From Calothrix parasitica NIES-267 (GTDB taxonomy: Bacteria; Cyanobacteriota; Cyanobacteriia; Cyanobacteriales; Nostocaceae): 64,000 bases of DNA. Made by a program: the position numbers and the translations under genes. The notes under the pieces are model-generated. The model saw only the letters and a program-made list of their open reading frames with translations, did not search any database and had not been told where the DNA came from. Below are positions 1-9,405 of this stretch, in pieces; position 1 is the stretch's first letter, and every line of letters starts with the position of its first letter. The stretch is taken from NCBI RefSeq assembly GCF_002368095.1, contig NZ_AP018228.1:167723-231722 (forward strand), read 5' to 3'.

Positions 1-241
1 TTTGGCATATCAACTTCCCCATTAGCGCAGCAACCAGGTGTCCCCCAGTCCTTGTCACGCCCTGCTACCAGCTTCACTCTGCATTGAATGGGTCAATGCT
101 CGGTGTGGTCAGGTCAAGAGTTACTAGTCATCCTCTAGAGTGGGTTATTCTCCCACATCCTCTCAAGGTTAGTAATCTTTCGATTACCCGATGTCATACG
201 TGTCGGATTTTACCCGCCTTCCTGCATCGAATCGGTCGCAC
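1..241 (-). mobile_element. Group II intron, 5' part (second copy, cut by window edge)
   Basis: The reverse complement of this stretch matches the 5' part of the complete intron at 3575-5736 almost base for base, starting at the canonical GTGCG 5' end (complement of base 241) and running off the window at base 1. The only difference noticed is at the first few bases. Only the 5' structural RNA region is visible, so whether this copy is full length cannot be told. Its upstream exon reads TTCACGAAGGAAGATGGA, nearly identical to the 5' exon of the other copy. This fits retrohoming into a shared target sequence. It lies in inverted orientation to the complete copy. Confidence 0.85.
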
Positions 242-294
242 TCCATCTTCCTTCGTGAATTTATTTTCTGGAAGTCCCTTACACTTACCTGTCG

Positions 295-444
295 CTATAC
301 TCCAAAATTTTTCTTAATAATTGGTTTATTTTCTACGGGTTCAGATTGTTTCGGTTGGGTTGTTTCTTTGTTCCTGTTAGAAATAGTTGACTTATAAAAA
401 ACTGGACGGTGACGGGTAAATTTTTCTAGTAATTTTAAACTCAT
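295..444 (-). CDS. Small 49-aa protein of unknown function
   Basis: An ATG at 444-442 opens a 49-codon frame ending in TAG at 297-295. The peptide starts MSLKLLEKFTRHRPVFY, has a polar middle rich in Asn, Gln, Lys and Glu, and ends ENKPIIKKNFGV. It is supported by a related sequence elsewhere in the window (35718-36055). There the pieces MNRDLIEKFTRQR, SNFYNLTPSPQRR and DNRPVIKKKEYADR flank an inserted repeat. Two related copies suggest a real small protein family rather than a chance frame. No transmembrane segment or catalytic motif is visible. The function is unknown. Confidence 0.5.
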   Translation of the reverse strand: MSLKLLEKFTRHRPVFYKSTISNRNKETTQPKQSEPVENKPIIKKNFGV

Positions 445-797
445 ATTATTTAAAAGAAATCATCCGAAATATTTTAGCGGGTGATGTAGGAAATGTGTTG
501 AGGAATACCAATTTTTTTAACATTATTTTTAGAATTTAAATAAAAGATATTGCTAAGTAATGTATCCAGAACAACCAGTTATTTTTTCACAAGCTACAAT
601 ATTTGATTACTATTTGAATCCTCTACCTTGAGCAAGAGAGGTATTACTTCTTACTTAGGGACATCCAAAAATTAAATTAATCAATACCTGCATTTAGTAG
701 GATTATCTGATTTCTTCTCCCCCTGCTCCCCCTGCTTCCCCTGCTCACCAAAGCGATTGATTATTTTTTAACTGGAAGTCCCTTATTACTTGTGAAC
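445..797. other. Intergenic, with CCCCTG short tandem repeat
   Basis: No convincing gene is seen here. At 715-747 there is a run of about four imperfect CTCCCCCTG/CTTCCCCTG units, a type of short tandem repeat common between cyanobacterial genes. The sequence TGGAAGTCCCTTA near 773-786 also occurs near 271-283. Confidence 0.5.
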
Positions 798-1517
798 TCA
801 AGCACTTTGCTTATGCTGTTTTTGAGTTTTATCTAAATATATTCGGTCGCATATTTCCACTAAATTCTCAACATTTAAATTAAGTTTTTCTGCAACTTTG
901 ATAATTTCTAACTTACTAGGGTATTTATCGCTAGAAAATAAATTGAGTAATAGTTTAGACGTTTCTTCTATAATTTCTTGTGCGAGTTCTTTTTTTATCT
1001 CTTTGTTAACTAATTTCTCAGTTTTTTGCTCTGTGAATTTTTGAATATCTGGATCAATGTATTCTGTAGTTCTATTTTGTATTAATTCTTTAGCTTTTTG
1101 TTCAATAATGCAATCAAAACTTTCTTTAAATACCTGAAAACCTTGGGACAATAAAAATATTTGTTCTTCTGGTTGAAGTGATTTTATCCACTCTGTAGTT
1201 GCGTCAGGAGAGAAATCTAACCGTTTCTCTGCAATCAATTCGTTTGCAGGAGTTGGTTGAAATAATTGTTCTAAGTTAATTGAACCATCTAAATAAGCAA
1301 AAAGAGATTGATGCGAACATCCAATAAAATTTGTCAATCTATTTAAAGAATCAGCACTAAGTCCTGCTTTTTCGCTTTCCCAAGCTCCCCAAGAGCCATG
1401 AGTTATGCCTTGAAGTTCTTTCCTACGTTTTTTAGTGAACGAACGCACGGACTCGTTACCACGAAGCCGTTTACATAAAGTTGATAGTCTTTTTCTACGT
1501 TCGCCATCAGTTAACAT
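798..1517 (-). CDS. Helix-turn-helix-like protein, function unknown
   Basis: This 239-aa protein begins MLTDGERRKRLSTLCKR. Its first roughly 95 residues are basic and include SWGAWESEKAGLSADSLNRL. That resembles the second-helix and recognition-helix pattern (WxxWExxxxxxSxxxLxxL) of XRE-type DNA-binding domains. The rest is acidic and helical, probably coiled coil (residues about 120-205, rich in Glu, Lys, Ile), and could be an oligomerisation part. It is divergent from the 542-aa gene at 1894 across a 376-bp gap, the usual place for an autoregulator of a neighbour. A similar arrangement of a regulator divergent from a gene of the same family exists at 46.9-49 kb. No specific family is recognised, and the regulatory role is inferred. 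Confidence 0.6.
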   Translation of the reverse strand: MLTDGERRKRLSTLCKRLRGNESVRSFTKKRRKELQGITHGSWGAWESEKAGLSADSLNRLTNFIGCSHQSLFAYLDGSINLEQLFQPTPANELIAEKRLDFSPDATTEWIKSLQPEEQIFLLSQGFQVFKESFDCIIEQKAKELIQNRTTEYIDPDIQKFTEQKTEKLVNKEIKKELAQEIIEETSKLLLNLFSSDKYPSKLEIIKVAEKLNLNVENLVEICDRIYLDKTQKQHKQSA

Positions 1518-1893
1518 AAGTTAAGAAAATGCTTTTTTCAAAGATAACATAGGGATTTGAAGAGTTTGTATGACTAATAGCGAATAATTTTCTACGCTTT
1601 TGACTAGACTTTTTGTCACTTAGGTATTAATATCTGATTAATGAAAAATATCTGTGAAAACCTTAATTTATAGGTTTTTACAAAAAATATGATTGTAAAA
1701 AATGCTCAAGTACTAAATGTATATAGTACGTTTATACCCTATTGTTGAAAATATACTTTCACTTGTTTAGAAAGCAGCATATAAGAGTGCAGATAAAGCT
1801 AATGCTAACGCTTAATATTCGAGTAGCTCAAATAAATAAAAAGCCGCTTTTGCAACAAGCGACTGCACATAAAAAACAGAAACATAGAATACC
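1518..1893. promoter_or_regulatory. Divergent intergenic region
   Basis: This 376-bp AT-rich gap separates two divergent genes and so should hold both promoters. No clear sigma-70 box pair, terminator or RNA structure could be fixed by eye. Short frames inside it show no family resemblance. Confidence 0.35.
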
Positions 1894-3522
1894 ATGCAAC
1901 TACTTCAAAAATCAACCTATTACCAAACTCTCAATATAGATGCTGACCCCGTAAAACATTTAGAAAGCAGCACCTTAGAGTATTTGCACGCGAGTTTTTT
2001 GCTGAGGGAGTACAAACGAGCTTACAGCAAAGCAGAATATCGAGAATTGCTCAAGCAATACAGTTGGGACAAGGGAGTGACAGAACAAAGACGAGCATTA
2101 AAGTTGGCAGAGCATTTTAAAGATTTTGCTTTTTGTCCCCAAGCTTTAATTCAAATTCCAGTCACAATATTATTGAGATTATGCTCAGATAAATACAAAT
2201 CAATAATCGAAGAATTAAAGCTGTTTGATGACGAGGATATAACTTGCGATCGCGTTTTAAAATTAATCGAAGATAGAAAAGCTCAAATAAAGAAAGAGAA
2301 GGAATCGCAGCTACCTCCCAAACCCTCGATTTGGAAAAGAAATTGTAGGGGAGAACGCTACCCTGGCTTCCCTCCAGTTTATGAAAAGGATGAACAAACG
2401 GGAATATTGACTCAAAAACTAATGGACGAGTATGGGCTGACCCCTCAGTATATACTCAGAGTTGCAATCTTTGATTTTTATAATAAATACATTTTAGAGT
2501 CCGTTGAAGAAAGTGCCATTCATGATGTGGATGATGTCGTAGAGGATAAGAGCGAATCGGACGATTACGATTATAACGAACCAGACATACAGCCAAATCA
2601 ATGTCAAACGGTTGAGGAGAAATGGTCCGAATTAAATCAACAGTTAAAAGTTGATATTGAAAATACTGGTGAAGTCAGTCTTAACACTGGTCAATTAATC
2701 TTTGGAAGCTGTCAGCACTGGGAAGCAGCAGTTCCGACTTCAAAAAGATGGAGTGCGATTGCCAATATTTGTGGATACTCCGAAAAGCTACTCAAATACC
2801 TTTCCAATTACGCATATGGTAATCATTCAGAATGGAGGCACAGTTGGGGTGCGATGCTCGCAAGCTACAAAAACTTCGAGCAGGAATTAGAATGGGTTCC
2901 TTCAATCATTCGTATCGATGCGCTTATTGCGATGGGATATAAGATTCCTGCCACTGTAGAAGTCAAGTTAGGCGGGCATGAAGGTTGTCAAGGTAGAATA
3001 GTTGAATTACATGGAGATACCACAGCCCCTATCTTGGTTGAATTTGATGAAAATCAAAAATATTTTCATTGGAAAGAACTTGATATTATAGCTTCTGCTG
3101 GAACTTTTGCTCATTACACAACAGTTGAACAACTCAGCGAAAGTAAGTATTTTCAGGAACCATCTGAATCTGATACAGAGTTAGAATCGACACCATTGGA
3201 AACGGCTATAAATGTTTTAATAAATGGTAGTTGGGAAGATATAAGAGATGTATTTAATCAGCATCCAGAAATGAAAGAAGAAGCATGGAGCGCTCTGAAT
3301 ACTACGCAAAGACAGAGAGTGATTGAGATTACCCCAGAAATAGTTAAAGTGTTGAATCTAGCGAAGAAAGATGGTGTAATTTCCGAGTATAAAGAAATTG
3401 CCGTTGGTGTGTATCAAGTGAAACTTCCAGGTAAGATACTTTGGGAACAAAGAGCATATCACGAGATTGAGATTCGCCACTATTTAAAAGGTTGGCGAGA
3501 GAAAATGTCCTACAAAAATTAA
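1894..3522 (+). CDS. 542-aa protein, paralog of the gene at 46899-47963
   Basis: Function is not recognised. The first roughly 190 residues are clearly related to the 354-aa protein at 46899-47963. Both have an N-terminal helical part with KAEYRELLKQYSW versus KAYKKLIKQWGW. Both then have a PxIW motif followed by an RY..PP segment, a TGxx-tail (TGILTQKLMD versus TGVILQRMMD) and a short helix. An acidic low-complexity stretch follows at about residues 208-235. The middle part (about 350-400) has GGHEGCQGRIVELHGD and HWKELDI, reminiscent of a small SH3/KOW-like beta barrel. The C-terminus is helical and charged. No signal peptide or membrane segment is present. The start is the first ATG in frame; no strong Shine-Dalgarno sequence is seen. 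It is divergent from the helix-turn-helix-like gene, and both lie between two inverted group II intron copies. Confidence 0.65.
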   Translation: MQLLQKSTYYQTLNIDADPVKHLESSTLEYLHASFLLREYKRAYSKAEYRELLKQYSWDKGVTEQRRALKLAEHFKDFAFCPQALIQIPVTILLRLCSDKYKSIIEELKLFDDEDITCDRVLKLIEDRKAQIKKEKESQLPPKPSIWKRNCRGERYPGFPPVYEKDEQTGILTQKLMDEYGLTPQYILRVAIFDFYNKYILESVEESAIHDVDDVVEDKSESDDYDYNEPDIQPNQCQTVEEKWSELNQQLKVDIENTGEVSLNTGQLIFGSCQHWEAAVPTSKRWSAIANICGYSEKLLKYLSNYAYGNHSEWRHSWGAMLASYKNFEQELEWVPSIIRIDALIAMGYKIPATVEVKLGGHEGCQGRIVELHGDTTAPILVEFDENQKYFHWKELDIIASAGTFAHYTTVEQLSESKYFQEPSESDTELESTPLETAINVLINGSWEDIRDVFNQHPEMKEEAWSALNTTQRQRVIEITPEIVKVLNLAKKDGVISEYKEIAVGVYQVKLPGKILWEQRAYHEIEIRHYLKGWREKMSYKN

Positions 3523-4136
3523 GTGAATTTTCTTCTCTAGTTTCGCTTTAATTACTTTCACGAAGGAAGAGGGAGTGCGACCGATTCGATGCAGGAAGGC
3601 GGGTAAAATCCGACACGTATGACATCGGGTAATCGAAAGATTACTAACCTTGAGAGGATGTGGGAGAATAACCCACTCTAGAGGATGACTAGTAACTCTT
3701 GACCTGACCACACCGAGCATTGACCCATTCAATGCAGAGTGAAGCTGGTAGCAGGGCGTGACAAGGACTGGGGGACACCTGGTTGCTGCGCTAATGGGGA
3801 AGTTGATATGCCGAAATAAGAATAGTAATTATTCGGGTTCGTAAAAAGCGTCTCATCCTTTACACATCTTGATCCATTATATAGATGAAGTAAATCTCAG
3901 ATATACTCCCACAGCGGTCTTCCTTTGCTAGCTGTCCTTCATCGAGGGAGTGAGATAGGCGAATTGAACCAGCTAAGTCAACGAAGTATCTTCTTAAAGG
4001 TAATAGGTAAAAACGGTGAAGAGGTCAAGGGTTGGTCGAACCCTATGTAGGCTAAAGGGAGCGGAAATCCTCACACCGGGTAGGAGTTGGCGTAATTGCC
4101 GACGGGTATTCACGATACTATTACATGGAGTAGAGC

Positions 4137-5651
4137 ATGGTTAGACATAGTGCCGACACTAATGAACTTTGGAAACGGCTTCCCTGGAAGAAATTCGAGA
4201 GAAATCTTTTCCGCCTACAAAATCGAATATATCGAGCCACCAAGGACGGAGACTTTCGTAAAATAAGGTCTTTACAGAAATTGGTCATGAAATCCACGTC
4301 AGCTATTATGTTGGCCCTGCGGCAGGTCACTCAACTCAACAAGGGTAGGAAGACCGCTGGGATAGATGGTAAGAAAGCTTTGAACTTTAAACAGAGGCTA
4401 TCCCTTTACTGGAAGTTAAAAAGCGAAGCACTCAATTGGAAACACCAAGGGTTAAGGAGTATCCCGATTCCCAAAAAGGATGGTTCCTTAAGAATGCTAA
4501 AAATACCTACCATCAATGATCGAGCATGGCAGTGTCTAGTAAAGCTCGCACTAGATCCGGCTCATGAGGCGACATTCCACGCTAGAAGTTACGGCTTTAG
4601 GGCTGGAAGATCGGCTCACGATGCACAGAGATACATATACGAGCATCTAAAGCGTTCCAAAACTCGTAGCAATACGAAAAAACGGGTCATAGAGCTAGAC
4701 ATCAAGAAATGCTTTGACCGCATCTCACACCGAACTATTATGAAGGAGTTGATTGCTTGTAAAGGTATAAATGACGGCATATTCCGCTGTCTAAAATCCG
4801 GTATTAACCCGGACTTTCCTGAACAAGGAACACCGCAAGGTGGAGTGAGCAGCCCGCTTTTAGCCAATGTAGCCCTAAACGGTATCGAAGAAATACACCC
4901 GTCAGTTCGCTACGCGGATGACATGGTTATTTTCCTCAAACCGGATGATAACGCGGATAAGATACTCAATTCTATTGAGACTTTCTTAAACGCTCGTGGA
5001 ATGGAAATCAATCGAAGTAAAACCCGAATCACGAAAGTGACCAAGGGCTTTGACTTTCTTGGCTGGGAATGTAAGGTATGCCAAGATGGCAGCTTCCGTA
5101 GCTTCCCATCTAAGGACAATACTAGCGCAGTTCGCAAGAAGTTAAAAGCTATCATCAACGAGCCGAGGTTGAGTATATCGGATAAGGCTAAACTTTTAGC
5201 CCCGATATATCGCGGATGGAGGAATTACCACAAGTATTGTGAGCTTAGTGGCTCTAAATATTCAATGTGGGCACTTCGACATAGAGCTACTTTGAAGTTC
5301 AACACAAAATCTCGAAACATTGGGGAAGCCGTTGAACTGAGTAAGAAGGCTTTTCCCGCCGTTGGGTATGCCTTAAATCAGCATACTGCTGTTACCGGAG
5401 ATAAATCACCATATGACGGTGATTTTATCTACTGGAGCAAGCGCAAATATAAGCTCTACAACGGTACGACTGCGAACTTGCTTAAGAAGCAAGATTTCAA
5501 ATGTGGATATTGTGGACACCACTTTATAGACGATGAAACAATTCATCTCCACCATAAGGATGGTAATCACGATAATTGGAAAAACAGCAATCTGGTAGCA
5601 ATACATAGAAGCTGTCACCAAATACACCACATGGGCAAGTCTACGGACTAG
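4137..5651 (+). CDS. ltrA: Group II intron reverse transcriptase/maturase with HNH endonuclease
   Basis: This is the intron-encoded protein (504 aa). It helps the intron RNA fold and splice, and it reverse transcribes the intron at its DNA target. The N-terminal part carries KGRKTAGIDG and IPIPKKDGSLRML, typical of RT blocks 0-2. The central part has YGFRAGRSAHDA, GTPQGGVSSPLLAN and the catalytic YADD at residues 259-262. A maturase (X) region with YRGWRNYHKY follows. The C-terminus is an HNH endonuclease zinc-binding domain (CGYCG at 456-460, HLHHKDGNHDNW, CHQIHH). All key residues are present and there is no frameshift. The length is at the short end for this class. The start ATG lies just after GAGTAGAGC within the intron. 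Retrohoming is expected to use both the RT and the HNH nuclease. Confidence 0.95.
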   Translation: MVRHSADTNELWKRLPWKKFERNLFRLQNRIYRATKDGDFRKIRSLQKLVMKSTSAIMLALRQVTQLNKGRKTAGIDGKKALNFKQRLSLYWKLKSEALNWKHQGLRSIPIPKKDGSLRMLKIPTINDRAWQCLVKLALDPAHEATFHARSYGFRAGRSAHDAQRYIYEHLKRSKTRSNTKKRVIELDIKKCFDRISHRTIMKELIACKGINDGIFRCLKSGINPDFPEQGTPQGGVSSPLLANVALNGIEEIHPSVRYADDMVIFLKPDDNADKILNSIETFLNARGMEINRSKTRITKVTKGFDFLGWECKVCQDGSFRSFPSKDNTSAVRKKLKAIINEPRLSISDKAKLLAPIYRGWRNYHKYCELSGSKYSMWALRHRATLKFNTKSRNIGEAVELSKKAFPAVGYALNQHTAVTGDKSPYDGDFIYWSKRKYKLYNGTTANLLKKQDFKCGYCGHHFIDDETIHLHHKDGNHDNWKNSNLVAIHRSCHQIHHMGKSTD

Positions 5652-5660
5652 AATATCTAG

Positions 5661-5733
5661 GAGCCGGATGCACTGAAAAGCGCACGTCCGGATCTGAATT
5701 GGAGGTGCGGGAGGTAATACTCCCCATCGACCA
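5661..5733 (+). ncRNA. Group II intron domains V and VI
   Basis: The stretch at 5661-5694 starts GAGCCGGATGCACTGAAAAG and closes with CGCACGTCCGGATC. It folds into the conserved 34-nt domain V hairpin with its GAAA-type loop and AGC/GTT-like catalytic triad region. Domain VI follows at about 5700-5733 (GGGAG paired with CTCCC around GTAATA), containing the branch-point adenosine candidate. This is the catalytic core of the ribozyme and lies 9 nt after the reverse transcriptase stop codon. Confidence 0.85.
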
Positions 5734-5736
5734 TAA

Positions 5737-6620
5737 CAGAGCCGAAGTTGAACCCACGTTTTTAAACGTGGGATGATCCAGACGCGACCCGGGATTGAAG
5801 TAAGGACACATTATTTCAGAGTTCCTCCGGGACACGTGCCTTGTTAGCGTTACTCTAACGAGTCGTGCCGCGCTGTTGCTTGCGTCGCTCGGAGAGCGAT
5901 ACACGCAGTGAGTCGTCAGACTAAGCGTGCCAGAGGCATAATAAATATTTATTTTTAGTGGGCTTTATACTCACAATTAAAGTTTTTTATTATACTCATA
6001 CCTTTAACATCATTCCTCCGGTGGTACTTCCTTCTTTGTAATGATGAAAGCCTTCAATTTAAAGGGCTTAAGGAATAATTTTTAAATATTGGTTTGATTG
6101 TAATGGAAGAACACACCTAATCGAACTACGCCATCTGCGTACACCAAATGAAAAAATACAATATATGTATTTAACAATACTTTACCTCTTGTTACTGAAT
6201 CGTTACAAACTTTAAATAACTACAAGTTACCGATAAAAATATTTACACTACGTAAACAGCCATTTATCGAGTAAGACGTAGTGTTTTTCCAATACACCAA
6301 ACCTCTTCATTAAGAGAAATATCTTTATAACTTCTTAAGAAAAAACTCAGCTTTATCGTAAATATACTGACAAAAATATAAAATTTTCAGTAATTACGTA
6401 GATTAATATTCCGTATATATTCTGATATGTACTTGCTATATGTTTCTGTTACAACAATATGAGAAACCCCTGAGAATATGCTGAGAATACAACTTTGCTC
6501 AGCTAACTCAAAACAAACAACATTTATCTAATTATTCCTATATTTGAGACATACCTGCTACATGTGTATGTATTAAATAAGGAAACCGGACTCAAGCATC
6601 TCTTCTCCTTAACACCCGAC
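5737..6620. other. Intergenic region upstream of the first giant gene
   Basis: No gene is seen. Just after the intron there is a perfect small palindrome, CCCACGT at 5753-5759 pairing with ACGTGGG at 5766-5772 around a T-rich loop. This resembles ends of IS200/IS605-type elements; a related piece (GTTTTTAAACGTG) is at about 36470. A second inverted repeat lies at about 5886-5902 (TCGCTC, GGA, GAGCGA). From 5940 on it is AT-rich leader sequence that probably holds the promoter of the downstream gene. Confidence 0.4.
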
Positions 6621-6938
6621 ATGAATCAAGAATTAATTCTCCAAGACTTAGTTATTGTTGTTCCTTCAAAGAATCACAAAACTACTTTATTGAGTGCAGA
6701 CTTTCTTAAATGCAGCGGTACTATACCAGATAATTGGGAGCTAGCACGTCAACCAATAAATGCTAACAACGTATCTCAAGTAGTATTTACCAACGGTATT
6801 GCGATTACAGCAGAACCTCAAAGAATAATGTTCGCGCAATCGATAAGAAACGTTGACGGAGAATCAATTCTGATTCCAGAAATTGCCCAGAAATACGCCA
6901 GTGCTTTACCTATTTTAATAAAACTAATATCGATTTAG
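6621..6938 (+). CDS. N-terminal part of a cyanobacterial conserved protein, possibly fused to the giant gene by frameshift
   Basis: The frame from ATG 6621 reads MNQELILQDLVIVVPSK and continues with DFLKCSG, DNWELARQPIN, FTNGIAITAEPQRIMF and IPEIAQKYASALP. From memory this pattern matches a family of small cyanobacterial proteins of unknown function that begin 'LxLQDLxIVI' and continue past the 'ARKYxxxLP' point. Here the protein stops right after it (105 aa), so the C-terminal half is missing. An upstream GTG at 6564 is a possible alternative start. The next frame, which becomes the 8100-aa gene, is already open from 6857 and overlaps this end. A one-base shift near the AAAA at 6919-6923 would join the two. 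It is either a truncated gene, or the N-terminus of the giant protein interrupted by a frameshift or read by slippage. Confidence 0.5.
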   Translation: MNQELILQDLVIVVPSKNHKTTLLSADFLKCSGTIPDNWELARQPINANNVSQVVFTNGIAITAEPQRIMFAQSIRNVDGESILIPEIAQKYASALPILIKLISI

Positions 6939-7099
6939 ATAAAAACAATATTGATTCTCTCACAGGTAACAATAAAAATAATCCTTTAGTAGGTACATTT
7001 ACCTTAAGCTCAAATATAAATTCAGATTCAAACTCAAATACAAATTTAAGTTTTTCAAGAGTAGAAGAAAACAATAATTCTTCATCTCCCACACCGATA

Positions 7100-9405
7100 T
7101 CAGCTTCTGTTCCACCAAAATACGCAATCAGAACAGAAAAGCAAATTAGAATCAACAACGGTGGAGATTTAGACGGAAATCCTTTGGATATCAGCGACGA
7201 TGCTTTAATTTATTCTGCCCAAGGGTTTACAATAAATGGCAATATTACCCTACCAGTACAAAGAGATGCAAATGGTAATCCGTTACTCGACGATTCTGGT
7301 AAATTAATATTAGTAGATAATGCCGTAACCGTCGCACCAGACTACAATACAATCAACGCAAACACCAACCAATACTCAAATTTAGTTCCTCCACAAGTAG
7401 TAGACGAACAAACAATTGATATTCCAGATTACGCAAATTTAAAACAGCAAACATTAGATAACGTTATTGCTCCGGGTACCCAAACAGTTACCTTTAATTC
7501 CAGTCAAAATCCCCTCAACAATTCTAGAGACTGGGATAATAAATTCCCACCACCAGGTACTCCATCAAATCCAACGGTAGTTAGAGTAACGGGTGGAGGA
7601 TTAAATATTCCTGGTAATATCAATATCAGCAACTATGTTATCACCGTAGAAAACGGAGATATTAACTTTAACGGCAACAACCACAATTTTGATAATGTTG
7701 TCTTAATTACTAACAACGGAAATATTAATCTATCTCAGGTACAAGCGACAGACTTATCTGTATTTGCAAGTCGTTCAATTAATATGAACAATCAAGCAAG
7801 GTACAGTGGTTCTAATCTACTCGCATCTGGAAGCAATAATGGTAGTATTAACTTCAACGGTACTACGGCTTCTACTGACGGAACAGACACTTTGAGGGTG
7901 GTTTCTAACGGTAGAATCACCTTTAACGCTGCATCAGACACTCGTGGTTCTTTTGAGAGTGTAGGGGATTTTACCTTTAACAATAATTCAACTTTGTACG
8001 GTACTATAGCCGCGAAGGGTTTTATTACTTTTAATAATGGTGCAAATGTAGTTTACGCAAGCGATTTACCGGATAATGGAGGTGGAGAGGAAGATACACA
8101 ACCACCAATCATCAACGCTAATTTAGCCAACGATACGGGAGCTTCTAGCAGTGATGGAATTACTTCTGACCCTACCATAAGCGGTACGGTTACGGATGAT
8201 AGTCAAATAGTTTTACTAAAAGCTGGTTTTGACGGTACGGACGTTAATAATTATGTAGATATAACGGCACAGTTACAGCCGGATGGTAGTTTTACGTTAA
8301 ATAAATCAGCTTTAGAATCTATCAAGGGTGATATTTTAGCGGATGATAGCTACACTCTTTATTTACAAGCGACAGATTCGGAAGATAATACAAGCGATGT
8401 TTACGAATTAACGTTTATTTTAGATAGCGTTACACCACCAACATCTAATCTAGGGTTTGCAATTAAGACGGAAAGTAAATTAACGATAAATGGTGGAGGG
8501 GATTTAGACGGGGAACCCTTTGATTTAAATGACGATGCGTTAATTTATGCAGGTAAAGGTTTTAAGATAAACGGTAATATTGATTTACCTGTCAAATTAA
8601 ATTCAGACGGTACACCACAACTGGATGATTCCGGTAGAAAAGTGTTGAGGGATAATGCCGTTACTGTAGCTGATGGTTATACTACTAGCACTGGTCCTAA
8701 CAATCAATATGCTGGTTTAAATCCACCTTCAATTTTAGAAGAAGAAATTACAGTTGATATTCCAGCATACGATAATCTATTACAGCAGAAATTAGATAGT
8801 TTTATTCCAGACAACAGTCAAACTATTACCTTTGATATTAACGACAGTCAAAATAGAATTAACAATGCTAACAATTGGAATCAAAATTTTCCCACACCAG
8901 GTACACCAGATAATCCTACAGTAGTAGAAGTAATCGGTGGGGAATTATCTATACCCAACAACGTTACTTTAAGTAATTATGTAATCCGAGTTCAACAGGG
9001 GAATATTAGATTTAGAGGTAGCAATCATAATTTAGATAACGTTGTTTTTATTGCGGAAAACGGCGATATTAATTTAGCAAAAGCAAAATCAGAAAATATA
9101 TCAGTATTTGCTTCCGGTTCTATTAATATGAACGGTGCAGCAACCTTTGCAGGAGATACTTTAATTGCATCCGGTGGTAACGTTACTTTTAAAGGTGCTT
9201 CCAAGGATATTAATGCAAGCGATACTATAAGAGTAATATCCCAGGGAAATATTACATTTAACGGAGCTTCCGACACCAGAGGAGTATTTGAAGCTGCTGG
9301 TAAGTTTACTTCTAACGGTCAATCCACAATTTACGGAATGATATCTGCTAAGGGGGATATTAGATTTAATGGTGGAGTTAGGGTAGTAGCTTCTGGAATT
9401 GATAA
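7100..9405 (+). repeat. Tandem duplication of the N-terminal domain of the giant protein
   Basis: Two copies of a roughly 320-residue domain (about 7120-8080 and 8455-9400) are separated by one Ig-like domain. Shared marks are NNGGDLDG/NGGGDLDG, DDALIY, PGTPxNPTVV, SNYVI, GDINL, VFASxSINMN and ASDTRG. The pattern of short beta strands with 'NG(D/N)I' turns suggests a beta-solenoid or bactofilin-like polymerising fold. That assignment is tentative. Confidence 0.7.

Larger units (their letters stand above)
3575..5736 (+). mobile_element. Complete group II intron with reverse transcriptase
   Basis: The element starts with GTGCGACC at 3575 and includes a structured 5' region (about 560 nt). It encodes a reverse transcriptase at 4137-5651 and ends after recognisable domains V and VI. 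The 3' end is placed at about 5736 (CGACCATAAC) because group II introns end shortly after domain VI with AC or AY. This boundary is uncertain by several bases. The 5' exon is TTCACGAAGGAAGAGGGA, which belongs to the GGAAGA-type dispersed repeats found elsewhere in the window. All visible parts look intact, so it may be active. A partial inverted copy is at 1-241. Confidence 0.88.

Noticed and set aside
84..397. Plus-strand frames at 84-317 and 191-397 as small genes
   Set aside because: They lie within the intron 5' RNA region and its flank. The first has an identical peptide in the other intron copy only because the intron DNA is repeated.
1742..1939. 65-aa frame before the 542-aa gene
   Set aside because: It overlaps the start of the 542-aa gene in another frame, has no family resemblance and has a low-complexity composition.
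5641..5904. 87-aa minus-strand frame over the intron 3' end
   Set aside because: It covers the conserved domain V/VI RNA of the intron, which explains the sequence better.
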